A stretch of 27,634 bases of DNA, taken from NCBI GenBank assembly GCA_029570205.1, contig JAKQSI010000062.1:1-27634 (forward strand). Direction: 5' to 3'. Shown here piece by piece: positions 7,874-15,001 of this stretch (positions within the stretch are counted from its first letter, which is position 1; each line of letters opens with the position of its first letter). A model generated the notes under the pieces. The model did not search any database, had not been told where the DNA came from, and worked only from the letters and a program-made list of their open reading frames with translations. The translations under genes were made by a program, and so were the position numbers. The stretch is from Candidatus Omnitrophota bacterium. Lineage in GTDB: Bacteria > Hinthialibacterota > Hinthialibacteria > Hinthialibacterales > JAKPRU01.

Positions 7874-7995
7874 CAAACCACTCTCCACCAATACATTGTA
7901 TTACACGGAAGGATACATGAGATTTTATTAACCGGGCAGCCCCCAACACGATCTCTTATTGGTCCCATCCCCTTCCACAGGGTCTCCGCAGCCTG

Positions 7996-9249
7996 TCAAC
8001 TCTCCATCACATAAATCCACCGTGTCAGATGCTGCCCCTGTCGGGAGTATCGCAGCATTCCCCTCCGTGCCTGCTTGACTATTTCCGCGGGAATCCCAAA
8101 CCATTCCACATACGCGATATTCCCCAGCGGATCGCTGCTGCGGTATCCCGCAAGACGAGCTGTCAGACCAAGAGGAATGGCATGTTCGTTGCCTTCTGTA
8201 TCCCGAAAGGAAGGGGTAACAAACACCACGCCGCCACCCGGTCGGGTCACAATTCGGATCTCTGCCAGGACCTCGCGGTAGAGATCGCTGAGTTCTCGGA
8301 CAACTTGTTTGGCCCTGGCGGGAGACGGTTCCCTCGTGAGAGGCGGTCCCAAGTATGGCTCGGTCACAACGCAGTCGAACGAAAGGGGTTCGAAATAATG
8401 CCGCATTTCCGTGGCATCTCCCTGGGTATAGCGAACAACGGGCAATTTTCTTTTTGCGTACTTTTGCAGCCAGTCGCAGTTTTCCCGTGCCGATTTTACT
8501 GCTTCCAGGTCACGATCCAATGCGGTCGGATCGAGTCCCAGGAGGATGGCTTCCATCAGAATGCCGCCGGAGCCGCAGAACGGATCGAGCAGCGTTCTGG
8601 TCTGCGGGCCACGCGCCAGATTGACCATGATTCGGGCGAGCTTCGGCGGAAGCATTCCCGATCGGGGGTCCGCGCGGGGACGTTGATAATCCCGTGTGCT
8701 CTGTCCCGAATAATCCTGAATCCAGCAAGTCGAGCCGATCCGCCACCCTTCCCTTCCCTTCACGGCTGTCCATTCAAATCCCGCATCCAGCATTCGGCTC
8801 TCGCCGACTTGAGCGCTGGTGAGTACCGTTTCCTTCCCGCGCGGCTCCAGGTACCGGCTGGAGATCCCCCTTTCACGAAACCGATCCTTCACCTGGTTCA
8901 AGAGAGACACCAGAAGTTCCTTCGATGGGATGTTCTTGTCTCCGAATACGGACAGACCGAACACAATGCGGTTGCCCGATTCAAATCGGGATGCGGAGTC
9001 TTCCAGCGACAGTAATCCATCCGCTGTGAGTTCCTGAATCTTGCCGATACACCGGGCCACTCGCACAACGCCCCCGAACATGTCCCAAAAGTCCGGCTGC
9101 AATTCCGGTTCGCTCTCGACAAGAAGAACATGCGGGGCAATTGCCTCCAGGCGGCAAGCGGGTTCCTGCCATTGCAGCAGCCTGGCGCACTCGGCGGCAC
9201 AAAGCAGTGTCTCTCGTCCCAGCTCGATCAGATAAGTATGCGGAACCAA
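7996..9249 (-). CDS. Trm11/TrmG10-type RNA guanine-N2 methyltransferase-like protein
   Basis: 417 residues. The C-terminal half is a Rossmann methyltransferase: motif I L-L-D-P-F-C-G-S-G-G (about 220-229), G-D-A-T for motif III (278-281), and the catalytic T-E-P-Y-L-G-P-P-L (296-304) in place of the N/D-P-P-Y of other families. Upstream, G-M-L-P-P-K-L-A-R (198-206) is diagnostic of the COG1041 group. The N-terminal half (1-190) would be the THUMP-like RNA-binding part. Archaeal and eukaryotic relatives make m2G or m2,2G at tRNA position 10, and the bacterial homologues are poorly characterised. The start is TTG at 9249, supported by CGGAGG 9 nt upstream; no in-frame ATG is nearby. It leads the minus-strand run that continues with the GT2 gene 122 bp further on. 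Confidence 0.87.
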   Translation of the reverse strand: MVPHTYLIELGRETLLCAAECARLLQWQEPACRLEAIAPHVLLVESEPELQPDFWDMFGGVVRVARCIGKIQELTADGLLSLEDSASRFESGNRIVFGLSVFGDKNIPSKELLVSLLNQVKDRFRERGISSRYLEPRGKETVLTSAQVGESRMLDAGFEWTAVKGREGWRIGSTCWIQDYSGQSTRDYQRPRADPRSGMLPPKLARIMVNLARGPQTRTLLDPFCGSGGILMEAILLGLDPTALDRDLEAVKSARENCDWLQKYAKRKLPVVRYTQGDATEMRHYFEPLSFDCVVTEPYLGPPLTREPSPARAKQVVRELSDLYREVLAEIRIVTRPGGGVVFVTPSFRDTEGNEHAIPLGLTARLAGYRSSDPLGNIAYVEWFGIPAEIVKQARRGMLRYSRQGQHLTRWIYVMES

Positions 9250-9333
9250 CAGCGCGATCCTCCGAGAACAGGCCCATTTCGTCCGGCATTAAAATCTGGG
9301 AATGAATATACATGTTTGGCAGTACAATGTCCC

Positions 9334-9366
9334 GGTGGGCCGTCAGGCAGAGACGCCTGACCCACC
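9334..9366. repeat. Palindromic repeat, family 2 (GTCAGGC...GCCTGAC)
   Basis: GGTGGG, then TCAGGC, a 6-nt AGAGAC loop, GCCTGA and CCCACC form an imperfect 12-bp hairpin between the divergent genes at 9249 and 9440. The same sequence recurs, diverged or complete, at 13477-13500 and twice at 26585-26633. Confidence 0.65.
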
Positions 9367-9381
9367 GATTCTCCTTCCCTG

Positions 9382-9410
9382 TTCTTCCCAGGGATTCGTC
9401 GTGCTATACT
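9382..9410 (+). promoter_or_regulatory. Candidate sigma70-type promoter of the second prepilin gene
   Basis: TATACT at 9405-9410 matches the -10 consensus in 5 of 6 positions. It lies 17 bp after TTCTTC (9382-9387), a weak -35. The prepilin start follows about 30 bp later. The -10 is credible and the -35 is not strong. Confidence 0.45.
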
Positions 9411-9439
9411 GTCCTTAAAAAGAGAGAGTGAGACTGATC

Positions 9440-10054
9440 ATGATGAAACGGCGGCGCCCGTTGGGTTTCACTTTGATCGAATTACTGATTGTCGTGGCCA
9501 TTATTGGTATTCTGGCGGCAATCGCGGTACCGAATTTTCTGAACGCACAGACCCGCGCGCGGGTGGCGCGCGCGGAGGCCGACCTGACTAACCTGGCAAA
9601 GTCCATGGACTTATATCTTCTGGACAACAACAATCGTCTGATTCCGGATTACAATGACGATGCAGGCGTAAGAGCGGGTGGGATCGGGAACGGTGTCCCG
9701 GCAAGCGCGATAGCAGATCCAAGAACGAATTGCTGCCTCTCCTATCACAGCCTTCACGCCTGGTCTCGACTGACCACGCCGATATCCTACATGAACAGCA
9801 TTCCCTGTGACCCGTTCTGGGACGGGCTGGTTTATGGATACGACGGGCAAAAGGAGCAACTGCCTGGGATGCCTGAGGCAAGAATCCACAACTGGATTAT
9901 CTGGAGCATCGGTCCTGACCGGACAGATGGCCAGTGGGGACGCGGCGGCGCTGTCTATTACATGCCGAGTAACGGCGTGCAGTCCCGAGGCGATATCACC
10001 ATTACTCCCAATTACTCGAGGCAATACAACCCCGGTGAAACAGGGTTGCATTAG
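9440..10054 (+). CDS. Type IV / type II secretion prepilin-like protein (second copy)
   Basis: 204 residues from ATG 9440 (a GTG four codons earlier and the next ATG at 9443 are also possible). The leader is M-M-K-R-R-R-P-L-G with cleavage before F10, then the standard hydrophobic helix F-T-L-I-E-L-L-I-V-V-A-I-I-G-I-L, with Glu at mature position 5. After A-V-P-N-F-L-N-A-Q-T-R-A-R the globular domain is similar in plan to that at 798: I-I-W-S-I-G-P-D and P-S-N-G-V-Q-S-R-G-D-I near the C-terminus. Here the residue before the cleavage site is the usual Gly. The two genes share no synteny and no pilus machinery is near. It is probably a minor or alternative pseudopilin. A GC-rich hairpin follows the stop codon. 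Confidence 0.88.
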   Translation: MMKRRRPLGFTLIELLIVVAIIGILAAIAVPNFLNAQTRARVARAEADLTNLAKSMDLYLLDNNNRLIPDYNDDAGVRAGGIGNGVPASAIADPRTNCCLSYHSLHAWSRLTTPISYMNSIPCDPFWDGLVYGYDGQKEQLPGMPEARIHNWIIWSIGPDRTDGQWGRGGAVYYMPSNGVQSRGDITITPNYSRQYNPGETGLH

Positions 10055-10071
10055 ACGGAATGAAAGACCCG

Positions 10072-10094
10072 GGGGCGGGCTTCAACCCCGCCCC
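10072..10094 (+). terminator. GC-rich hairpin, probable terminator of the prepilin gene
   Basis: GGGGCGGG (10072-10079) and CCCGCCCC (10087-10094) form a perfect 8-bp stem with a 7-nt loop, 18 bp after the prepilin stop, followed by TATTTTC. The U tract is short, and this sequence type is also a common dispersed repeat in bacteria, so either role fits. Confidence 0.5.
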
Positions 10095-10134
10095 TATTTT
10101 CACTTCTTTGTCCACCCTGTCCACCGCATTCACA

Positions 10135-11196
10135 ATGTCCGGTTCCTCGATCCCCAATCCTGCAAAGAAACTGAAACGCAACCGGATCGGCAACAAACAG
10201 GCCGGCCACATCCGCCTGCGCAAACCTTCCGGGGATCGCCCCGCCCTGCGCGAGTATATCCCGGCACATTCCACCGTGCCCCGCAAATTGCTCGAGACAC
10301 TTCCCATCGTCGTTCCTGATGCGGATACACATTCCGGCACGGCAAATCTCACAGGCCGAATTTTGTGCATGGATGCGCTCGATGGTCTTTCCCGGCTGGA
10401 TGACCGGTCGATCCATCTGATCATCACCAGCCCCCCGTATTGGAACGTCGTGGATTACGGAGTCCCTGGCCAGATGGGGCAATGCGAGTATGAGAAATAC
10501 CTGGCCCAGCTGCTCCAGGTCTGGACGCAGTGCGAACGGGTCCTCGTTCCGAATGGAAAACTCTGTGTCAATACGCCCATCATGCCGATCTCCAAGTCCG
10601 TCCTTGGCGACCGGCACACCCGTCAGATCAAGAATCTGAGTGCGGATATTGAGGCAACCATCCTCTCAAATCTGACCCTGGAGCGATTCAGCCTCTATGT
10701 CTGGCAGAAACAGACGACCGAGAAGATGTTCGGTTCGTATCCCTATCCGCCGAACGTTTATGAACAGAACACCGTTGAGTTCATCAATGTTTTTGTGAAA
10801 GATGGTGCGCCGCGCCGGATTCCCGCTGCCGTAAAAGAGGCAAGCCGCCTTACCGAAACCGAGTGGATGGATCTGACACGGCAGGTCTGGTATCTCTATC
10901 CGGAGGATGTGCAACGGGCGAGTCATCCCGCGCCGTTCCCGCAGTCTCTGCCCAACCGCCTCATTGCGCTGTATACTTTCAAGGCATTTCGGGACGAGAA
11001 CACTCACTTCGCGGGAGATATCGTCCTGGACCCGTTTTGTGGGACCGGGGCAACCTGTGTCGCCGCCAAGAAACTGGGCCGCCGATGGATCGGGATCGAC
11101 AACAACCCGGATTTTTGCATCGAGGCCGCCCGACGGGTTACCGATGCCGAATATGATGGAAGGATTTTCCTCGACAAATGGAAGCAACGTCGCTGA
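10135..11196 (+). CDS. Orphan DNA methyltransferase, beta class, probably N4-cytosine
   Basis: 353 residues from the ATG at 10135. An earlier in-frame ATG (10060) would translate the terminator-like hairpin, so I reject it; neither start has a good ribosome site. The order of motifs is catalytic first (L-I-I-T-S-P-P-Y-W, 95-103) and SAM-binding last (D-P-F-C-G-T-G, 299-305, followed by I-G-I-D near 319-322), the beta-class permutation. The S-P-P-Y-W form is typical of m4C enzymes, whereas m6A beta enzymes usually have D-P-P-Y. H-P-A-P-F-P near 264 is also family-typical. The N-terminal 60 residues are basic and may bind DNA. No restriction endonuclease or specificity gene is visible on either side. 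It could act as a solitary regulatory methylase or come from a lost R-M pair. The target sequence is unknown. Confidence 0.9.
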   Translation: MSGSSIPNPAKKLKRNRIGNKQAGHIRLRKPSGDRPALREYIPAHSTVPRKLLETLPIVVPDADTHSGTANLTGRILCMDALDGLSRLDDRSIHLIITSPPYWNVVDYGVPGQMGQCEYEKYLAQLLQVWTQCERVLVPNGKLCVNTPIMPISKSVLGDRHTRQIKNLSADIEATILSNLTLERFSLYVWQKQTTEKMFGSYPYPPNVYEQNTVEFINVFVKDGAPRRIPAAVKEASRLTETEWMDLTRQVWYLYPEDVQRASHPAPFPQSLPNRLIALYTFKAFRDENTHFAGDIVLDPFCGTGATCVAAKKLGRRWIGIDNNPDFCIEAARRVTDAEYDGRIFLDKWKQRR

Positions 11197-11241
11197 ATCC
11201 GGGAAGGCGAGATTCCTGCCGAGGCGCATATAATCCGCAAC

Positions 11242-11288
11242 CTTCTCCCCCAAAGATTGGGGGAGATACAGAGGGGGTTGAACCTGCC
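11242..11288 (+). repeat. REP-like palindromic repeat, family 1
   Basis: CTCCCCCAAAGATTGGGGGAG is a near-perfect palindrome, followed by ATACAGAGGGGGTTGAACC. It matches the copies at 2272 and 25427. It lies between the methyltransferase and the CgeB-like gene and ends 15 bp before the latter's start. Confidence 0.7.
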
Positions 11289-11303
11289 TGCCCCCTGTAA
11301 GCC

Positions 11304-13199
11304 ATGACCACTGTCCCCCTCTCCAACATCCAATCTCCACACCTCGAAACCAACATGGCTCTATGGAGAGGACTTTATCCCCAAATCGCCGAATGCCTCT
11401 CCACGCATGTCCGCCCCGAAGAGATTGAGATCACCCTCCTGGAGTCCGGTGGAACCATCGTATCCTGTCCCGACCCGAACCGGCGCGGGGCAAAACTCCG
11501 TGTCCGTGTCACACCGGATACCTTCAAGGAGTTCGTGCGCCAGGTTGATGAATCCGCTCAGGGCCAATCGAAATTCATTATCCTCGTGGGAACGCTCGCC
11601 GGATGGGCGGTTGCCTCGCTGGCAAAGAAGATCGAACAGGATCAGCAGAAAGGCTGGCTGATCGTCGAACCGGTTCCGGCGCTTCTGTATGCGGCCTCCT
11701 TTTTCTACGATCTCTCTTCCTTGATTTTATCCGGCAATGTGTTTTGGGCCGTCGGACCCGATACGCACAGCGAAATCGACCGCCTGCTGATGGAGAAGAA
11801 ACTGTTCGGAGTCGGGGATTGTACGCTCCTGGTTCCTCATGGTGAGGATGCCGGCGTGGTTCCCGGCTATCATGAATTGGCTCGATGGATCGAACAGGAA
11901 CAGAAGGATCTCCTCGTCCGGTGGATTCGCGAATGCCTGGTCGGGATCGCCCGCCGCGTGCCGTCCGAGAATCCGTTTCAAAAGATGGCGTCCTATGTGC
12001 CCCGCAACGAAGCCTCCTGGCTGCTGAGAGTCTCCGTGGAGTCCGTAATCCGGGGCATGACACAGTGCGGCGTGAAAACTCTGTCCATTCCGGCGGACAT
12101 CCAGGGCTACCAGCCTCCCATCCGGCCCTTTGTGGACCTGATGACCGCAGAGCCGGATTTCCTGTTGAATGTCAATCTCCCCATGGACTTCCACATGCGG
12201 ACCCCTCTCTGGGAGAAAATGCGCATCCCGAAAATCCTGTGGTATGTCGATATTCCCGATTACTGGCGGCAGATCGGCGATTGGACCCTTCGCGACCCGA
12301 CCTCCTGGGATATCCTGATCTGTTACGATCGCGAGCATATCGACACCGTAAAATCCTGGGGAGCGCAACATGCCCTGTACGTTCCCTGGGCCGCCGATTT
12401 CCTCGAACCGGCTCCCCCGCGCGAGGACCTGATGTGTGAGGTTTCATTTGTCGGCAGCGTGTTCGACCAGCGACGGCAGTATGATTCGTTCTCACCCCAA
12501 CTGAGGGAATTTGTCGATCGAACCATCGAGGAAGTGTACTCTACCTATTCGGAAAAACATCTGCGACCGCCGTATTTCGACGGACTGGTCTCTGCGGAGA
12601 CCCTGCCGAAAGGAACGCCGTGTTCTCTCCTGGATGTGTCCCGGTATATCTACCTGGAGGTCAATAATCGACTGCGCGTGGATGCCATTCGACAACTACT
12701 GCATTTTAATCTGCATCTGTACGGTCAACCGTTCTGGAAAGAACTACTGGGAGAAAAGGATTCCGAAAAATGCTACCGCGGGAAAATCGACTATGATGCG
12801 AGTGTCCGGGTGATGAGTTCCTCGCAAGTAAATCTGAGTGTAACGAGTATTCAGACACGAAGCTCGCTGGGCGCGCGGTGTTTCAATATCGTCGCTCAGC
12901 GCGGCTGCCTGGTAACCGAATGGGCCGATGGATTGGACCACCTGCTTGAGCCGGGCGAGGGTGTTCTGTATTATCATGGTGTAAAGGAGCTCCCCGATAT
13001 AGTCGAACGCTGCCTGGCCGATTCACAAATGCGCGCTGAGGTAGTCGAGCGGGGCCGCGACCGCGTCCTGCGCGAACACACCTTCCGTCATCGCGCCGAA
13101 ACCATCCTCGGCTACCTGCACTGCCACCGTGACATCTTCCTTTCGGAGTGTGCCGAGAATCCGTCCGTATCCCCAGCCTCCAGTCTGGCAAGAGATTGA
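11304..13199 (+). CDS. Fusion of a MAF-like domain and a CgeB-like glycosyltransferase
   Basis: 631 residues. Residues about 85-165 (K-F-I-I-L-V-G-T-L-A-G-W, then W-L-I-V-E-P-V-P-A-L-L-Y-A-A) recall the Rossmann part of motility-accessory-factor (MAF/DUF115) proteins, which attach nonulosonic sugars to flagellin. About 270-390 contains W-Y-V-D-I-P-D-Y-W and I-C-Y-D-R-E-H-I, the DUF3880 pattern found before CgeB domains. The end (about 525-615: F-N-I-V-A-Q-R-G-C-L-V-T-E, then H-T-F-R-H-R-A-E-T-I-L) is the CgeB or Glyco_trans_1_2 nucleotide-sugar half. So it is probably a GT-B glycosyltransferase, and the N-terminal partner suggests flagellin or a surface protein as acceptor. It has no signal peptide. 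The ATG at 11304 lacks a ribosome site; the next Met, at residue 18, may be the true start. The N-terminal MAF link is inference, the C-terminal assignment is firmer. Confidence 0.82.
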   Translation: MTTVPLSNIQSPHLETNMALWRGLYPQIAECLSTHVRPEEIEITLLESGGTIVSCPDPNRRGAKLRVRVTPDTFKEFVRQVDESAQGQSKFIILVGTLAGWAVASLAKKIEQDQQKGWLIVEPVPALLYAASFFYDLSSLILSGNVFWAVGPDTHSEIDRLLMEKKLFGVGDCTLLVPHGEDAGVVPGYHELARWIEQEQKDLLVRWIRECLVGIARRVPSENPFQKMASYVPRNEASWLLRVSVESVIRGMTQCGVKTLSIPADIQGYQPPIRPFVDLMTAEPDFLLNVNLPMDFHMRTPLWEKMRIPKILWYVDIPDYWRQIGDWTLRDPTSWDILICYDREHIDTVKSWGAQHALYVPWAADFLEPAPPREDLMCEVSFVGSVFDQRRQYDSFSPQLREFVDRTIEEVYSTYSEKHLRPPYFDGLVSAETLPKGTPCSLLDVSRYIYLEVNNRLRVDAIRQLLHFNLHLYGQPFWKELLGEKDSEKCYRGKIDYDASVRVMSSSQVNLSVTSIQTRSSLGARCFNIVAQRGCLVTEWADGLDHLLEPGEGVLYYHGVKELPDIVERCLADSQMRAEVVERGRDRVLREHTFRHRAETILGYLHCHRDIFLSECAENPSVSPASSLARD

Positions 13200-13630
13200 G
13201 CAATAATTCCCCTTCGTTCTTGTCGACCCAACCCGTCAACAATCGGCAAATGAACGCCCGAATACCGTTAATGCAAACGTCCCAGCACCCGTTCGTCGCG
13301 CGCCTCTACCGGATTCCGCACCAGGTCCGCCGCTCGGCTGAATGCCGTCTCCCGAGCGGATTGTGAAGTACTCGTCGCCGGATAGGCTGCGGCTCCAACG
13401 ACAAATCGCCCATAAATATGGAACAATACCCACCAGGGCCGGATAGCAGGACAGTCCTCCGGGGCTGTTGCCGATCGACAGGCAGGAACGCCTGGCCTAC
13501 CCAACTGGGGAAAAAGGGAGGATAGTCCTTCGTGCCTGCCGTCCATATCTTCCCCCTCTCCGTTCTGAAGAAGGTCGGGATGAGGGATTCTGGGGTTACT
13601 TGCCGCCATCTTGCAGGACCGCAAAGCACC
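13200..13630. other. Intergenic region with one repeat
   Basis: 431 bases without a credible gene. It contains a diverged family-2 repeat at 13477-13500. The frame open from 13532 into the GT87 gene covers repeat-like sequence and lacks a ribosome site. Minus-strand frames here carry no recognisable protein. Confidence 0.5.
13477..13500. repeat. Palindromic repeat, family 2, diverged copy
   Basis: GACAGGCAGGAACGCCTGGC followed by CTAC resembles the 26585 copy (ACAGGCAGAGACGCCTGTCC) with a few changes. It lies upstream of the GT87-like gene. Confidence 0.55.
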
Positions 13631-14881
13631 ATGCATCGAACATGGAACGATCTCATCCTAGCGTTTTGCCGCCCCGTCACCGGTGGGCGGCGTGCGCTTC
13701 TGGTGTCTCTCGGCTTTGTTCTTTTGTTCGCCTGCTATGTGACAGAATGGAATGCGCAATGGGATTTTGAGGTCTACCAAAGGGCGTCTCTGGCTTTGCT
13801 GCACGGCGAAAATCCTTACCCTGTGGAGAGTCCGGATTCTCCCTCGCCGCCGGCAAAGTTGCCTTACCTGTATTCCCCGCTGTTTGCACGTCTCGTTACT
13901 CCCATTGTTTTGTTGGGTGTTGTCCGGTCGAAACTGGTCTGGGTGATACTCAAATGCCTGGCTTTGATCGCCTGTGCGGTCCTGACTATCTGCCTGGTCG
14001 AGATACCTTTTTCCGTCGGATCGTTTGGAATACTGGTTTTGTTCATGACTGTCTATCAGCCGATTGGATTCGATATCAGCGCGGGCAATGTCGCCCTATT
14101 CGAGAGCGGCGCGATTCTGGCGGGGTTGTACGCCTGGAAAAGGAAGCGCCCGGTCTTGGCCGGATTTCTGTTGACGTTGCCTGCCATGGTGAAAGCGACC
14201 TGCCTGCTGGTTTTGCTGTATCCGTTCCACCGGCGGGATTGGCGGGTCTTGCGCGGGGTGGCGTCGGCAATAGTAATGTTGGCAGTTCTTTCTCTTCCTG
14301 ACCGGCGGCATCTGATGGAAATGTTGCAATTCCTGCGGGGGCCGATTTGGGTGAATTATTGGGATGACCTGGTCCAGGGGTATTACAACCTGTCCGCTGT
14401 GACTGTGATCCAGCACATTTTCGGACAGACATACATTTTGGAGCCGATTTTGCCGATCCCGTGGGTCCCGCCGTTTTTCGCGCCGCTGTTTCCGATTGTA
14501 GTAATCGTTCTGACCGCGTGGGCCATTGCACAAGCCGAGAAGCGCCGTGACCTTTCGCCGTATGACCATTCGATCCTTTCTCTGGTTTTGCTCACTGCTT
14601 TGCTGCTTCCCCCGCGCCTGGCCGGATACAGCCTGGCCTGGACACTCTTCCCTATTGTCTCGCTTGCCTGCCGGTTTATGGCGTGCAGGGACAAGATCAT
14701 CGGCCTGTTGCTGGTCATCGGATTTGCGTTGATTCAATTGCATGTCCGCCCAAGCCATGTCCCGCCGGGCATTGCACAACTGGTGATCGACCACTGTTTT
14801 TTCGGACTGTTATTCCTCTATGCGGCAACCGTTCGCGCGGTTAGCCGTCTCCGAAACGAGATGCGGATGTCCGGCGATTGA
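13631..14881 (+). CDS. GT87-like (DUF2029) polytopic glycosyltransferase
   Basis: 416 residues from the ATG at 13631; a longer frame to 13532 covers repeat-like sequence and is not favoured. About ten hydrophobic segments are visible. The first lumenal or periplasmic loop has W-D-F-E-V-Y-Q-R-A followed by L-L-H-G-E-N-P-Y, the DUF2029/GT87 signature whose Asp is the likely catalytic base, then L-Y-S-P-L-F. Further on, L-A-G-F-L-L-T-L-P-A-M-V-K is typical of the middle of these proteins. Family members are polyprenyl-phosphate-sugar-dependent mannosyl- or arabinosyl-like transferases acting outside the inner membrane. The DPM1-like enzyme at 7154 could supply such donors, which is inference. 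It ends convergent with the hybrid kinase gene, with two hairpin-forming sequences between. Confidence 0.85.
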   Translation: MHRTWNDLILAFCRPVTGGRRALLVSLGFVLLFACYVTEWNAQWDFEVYQRASLALLHGENPYPVESPDSPSPPAKLPYLYSPLFARLVTPIVLLGVVRSKLVWVILKCLALIACAVLTICLVEIPFSVGSFGILVLFMTVYQPIGFDISAGNVALFESGAILAGLYAWKRKRPVLAGFLLTLPAMVKATCLLVLLYPFHRRDWRVLRGVASAIVMLAVLSLPDRRHLMEMLQFLRGPIWVNYWDDLVQGYYNLSAVTVIQHIFGQTYILEPILPIPWVPPFFAPLFPIVVIVLTAWAIAQAEKRRDLSPYDHSILSLVLLTALLLPPRLAGYSLAWTLFPIVSLACRFMACRDKIIGLLLVIGFALIQLHVRPSHVPPGIAQLVIDHCFFGLLFLYAATVRAVSRLRNEMRMSGD

Positions 14882-14955
14882 CTTGACAGCCTGTGGCATC
14901 GGACCGCATCACCACAGGTCGGAAGGCTGTGCCTCCCGTTCACCATGGAGGGTGA

Positions 14956-14974
14956 CACCGGCATCTTGCCGGTG
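14956..14974. repeat. Perfect hairpin between convergent genes
   Basis: CACCGGCA, a TCT loop and TGCCGGTG form an 8-bp perfect stem in the 120-bp gap between the GT87-like gene and the hybrid kinase gene. A second weaker pairing, CCTGTGG with CCACAGG, lies upstream near 14890-14920. There is no U tract, so this may be a dispersed palindrome or a bidirectional stop. Confidence 0.45.
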
Positions 14975-15001
14975 GTTCCGGCAACAGGTAAAGGCAATTC
15001 T

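Noticed and set aside
10060-10134. Upstream start for the DNA methyltransferase
   Set aside because: The extra 25 codons would lie over a GC-rich terminator-like hairpin and match no family extension.
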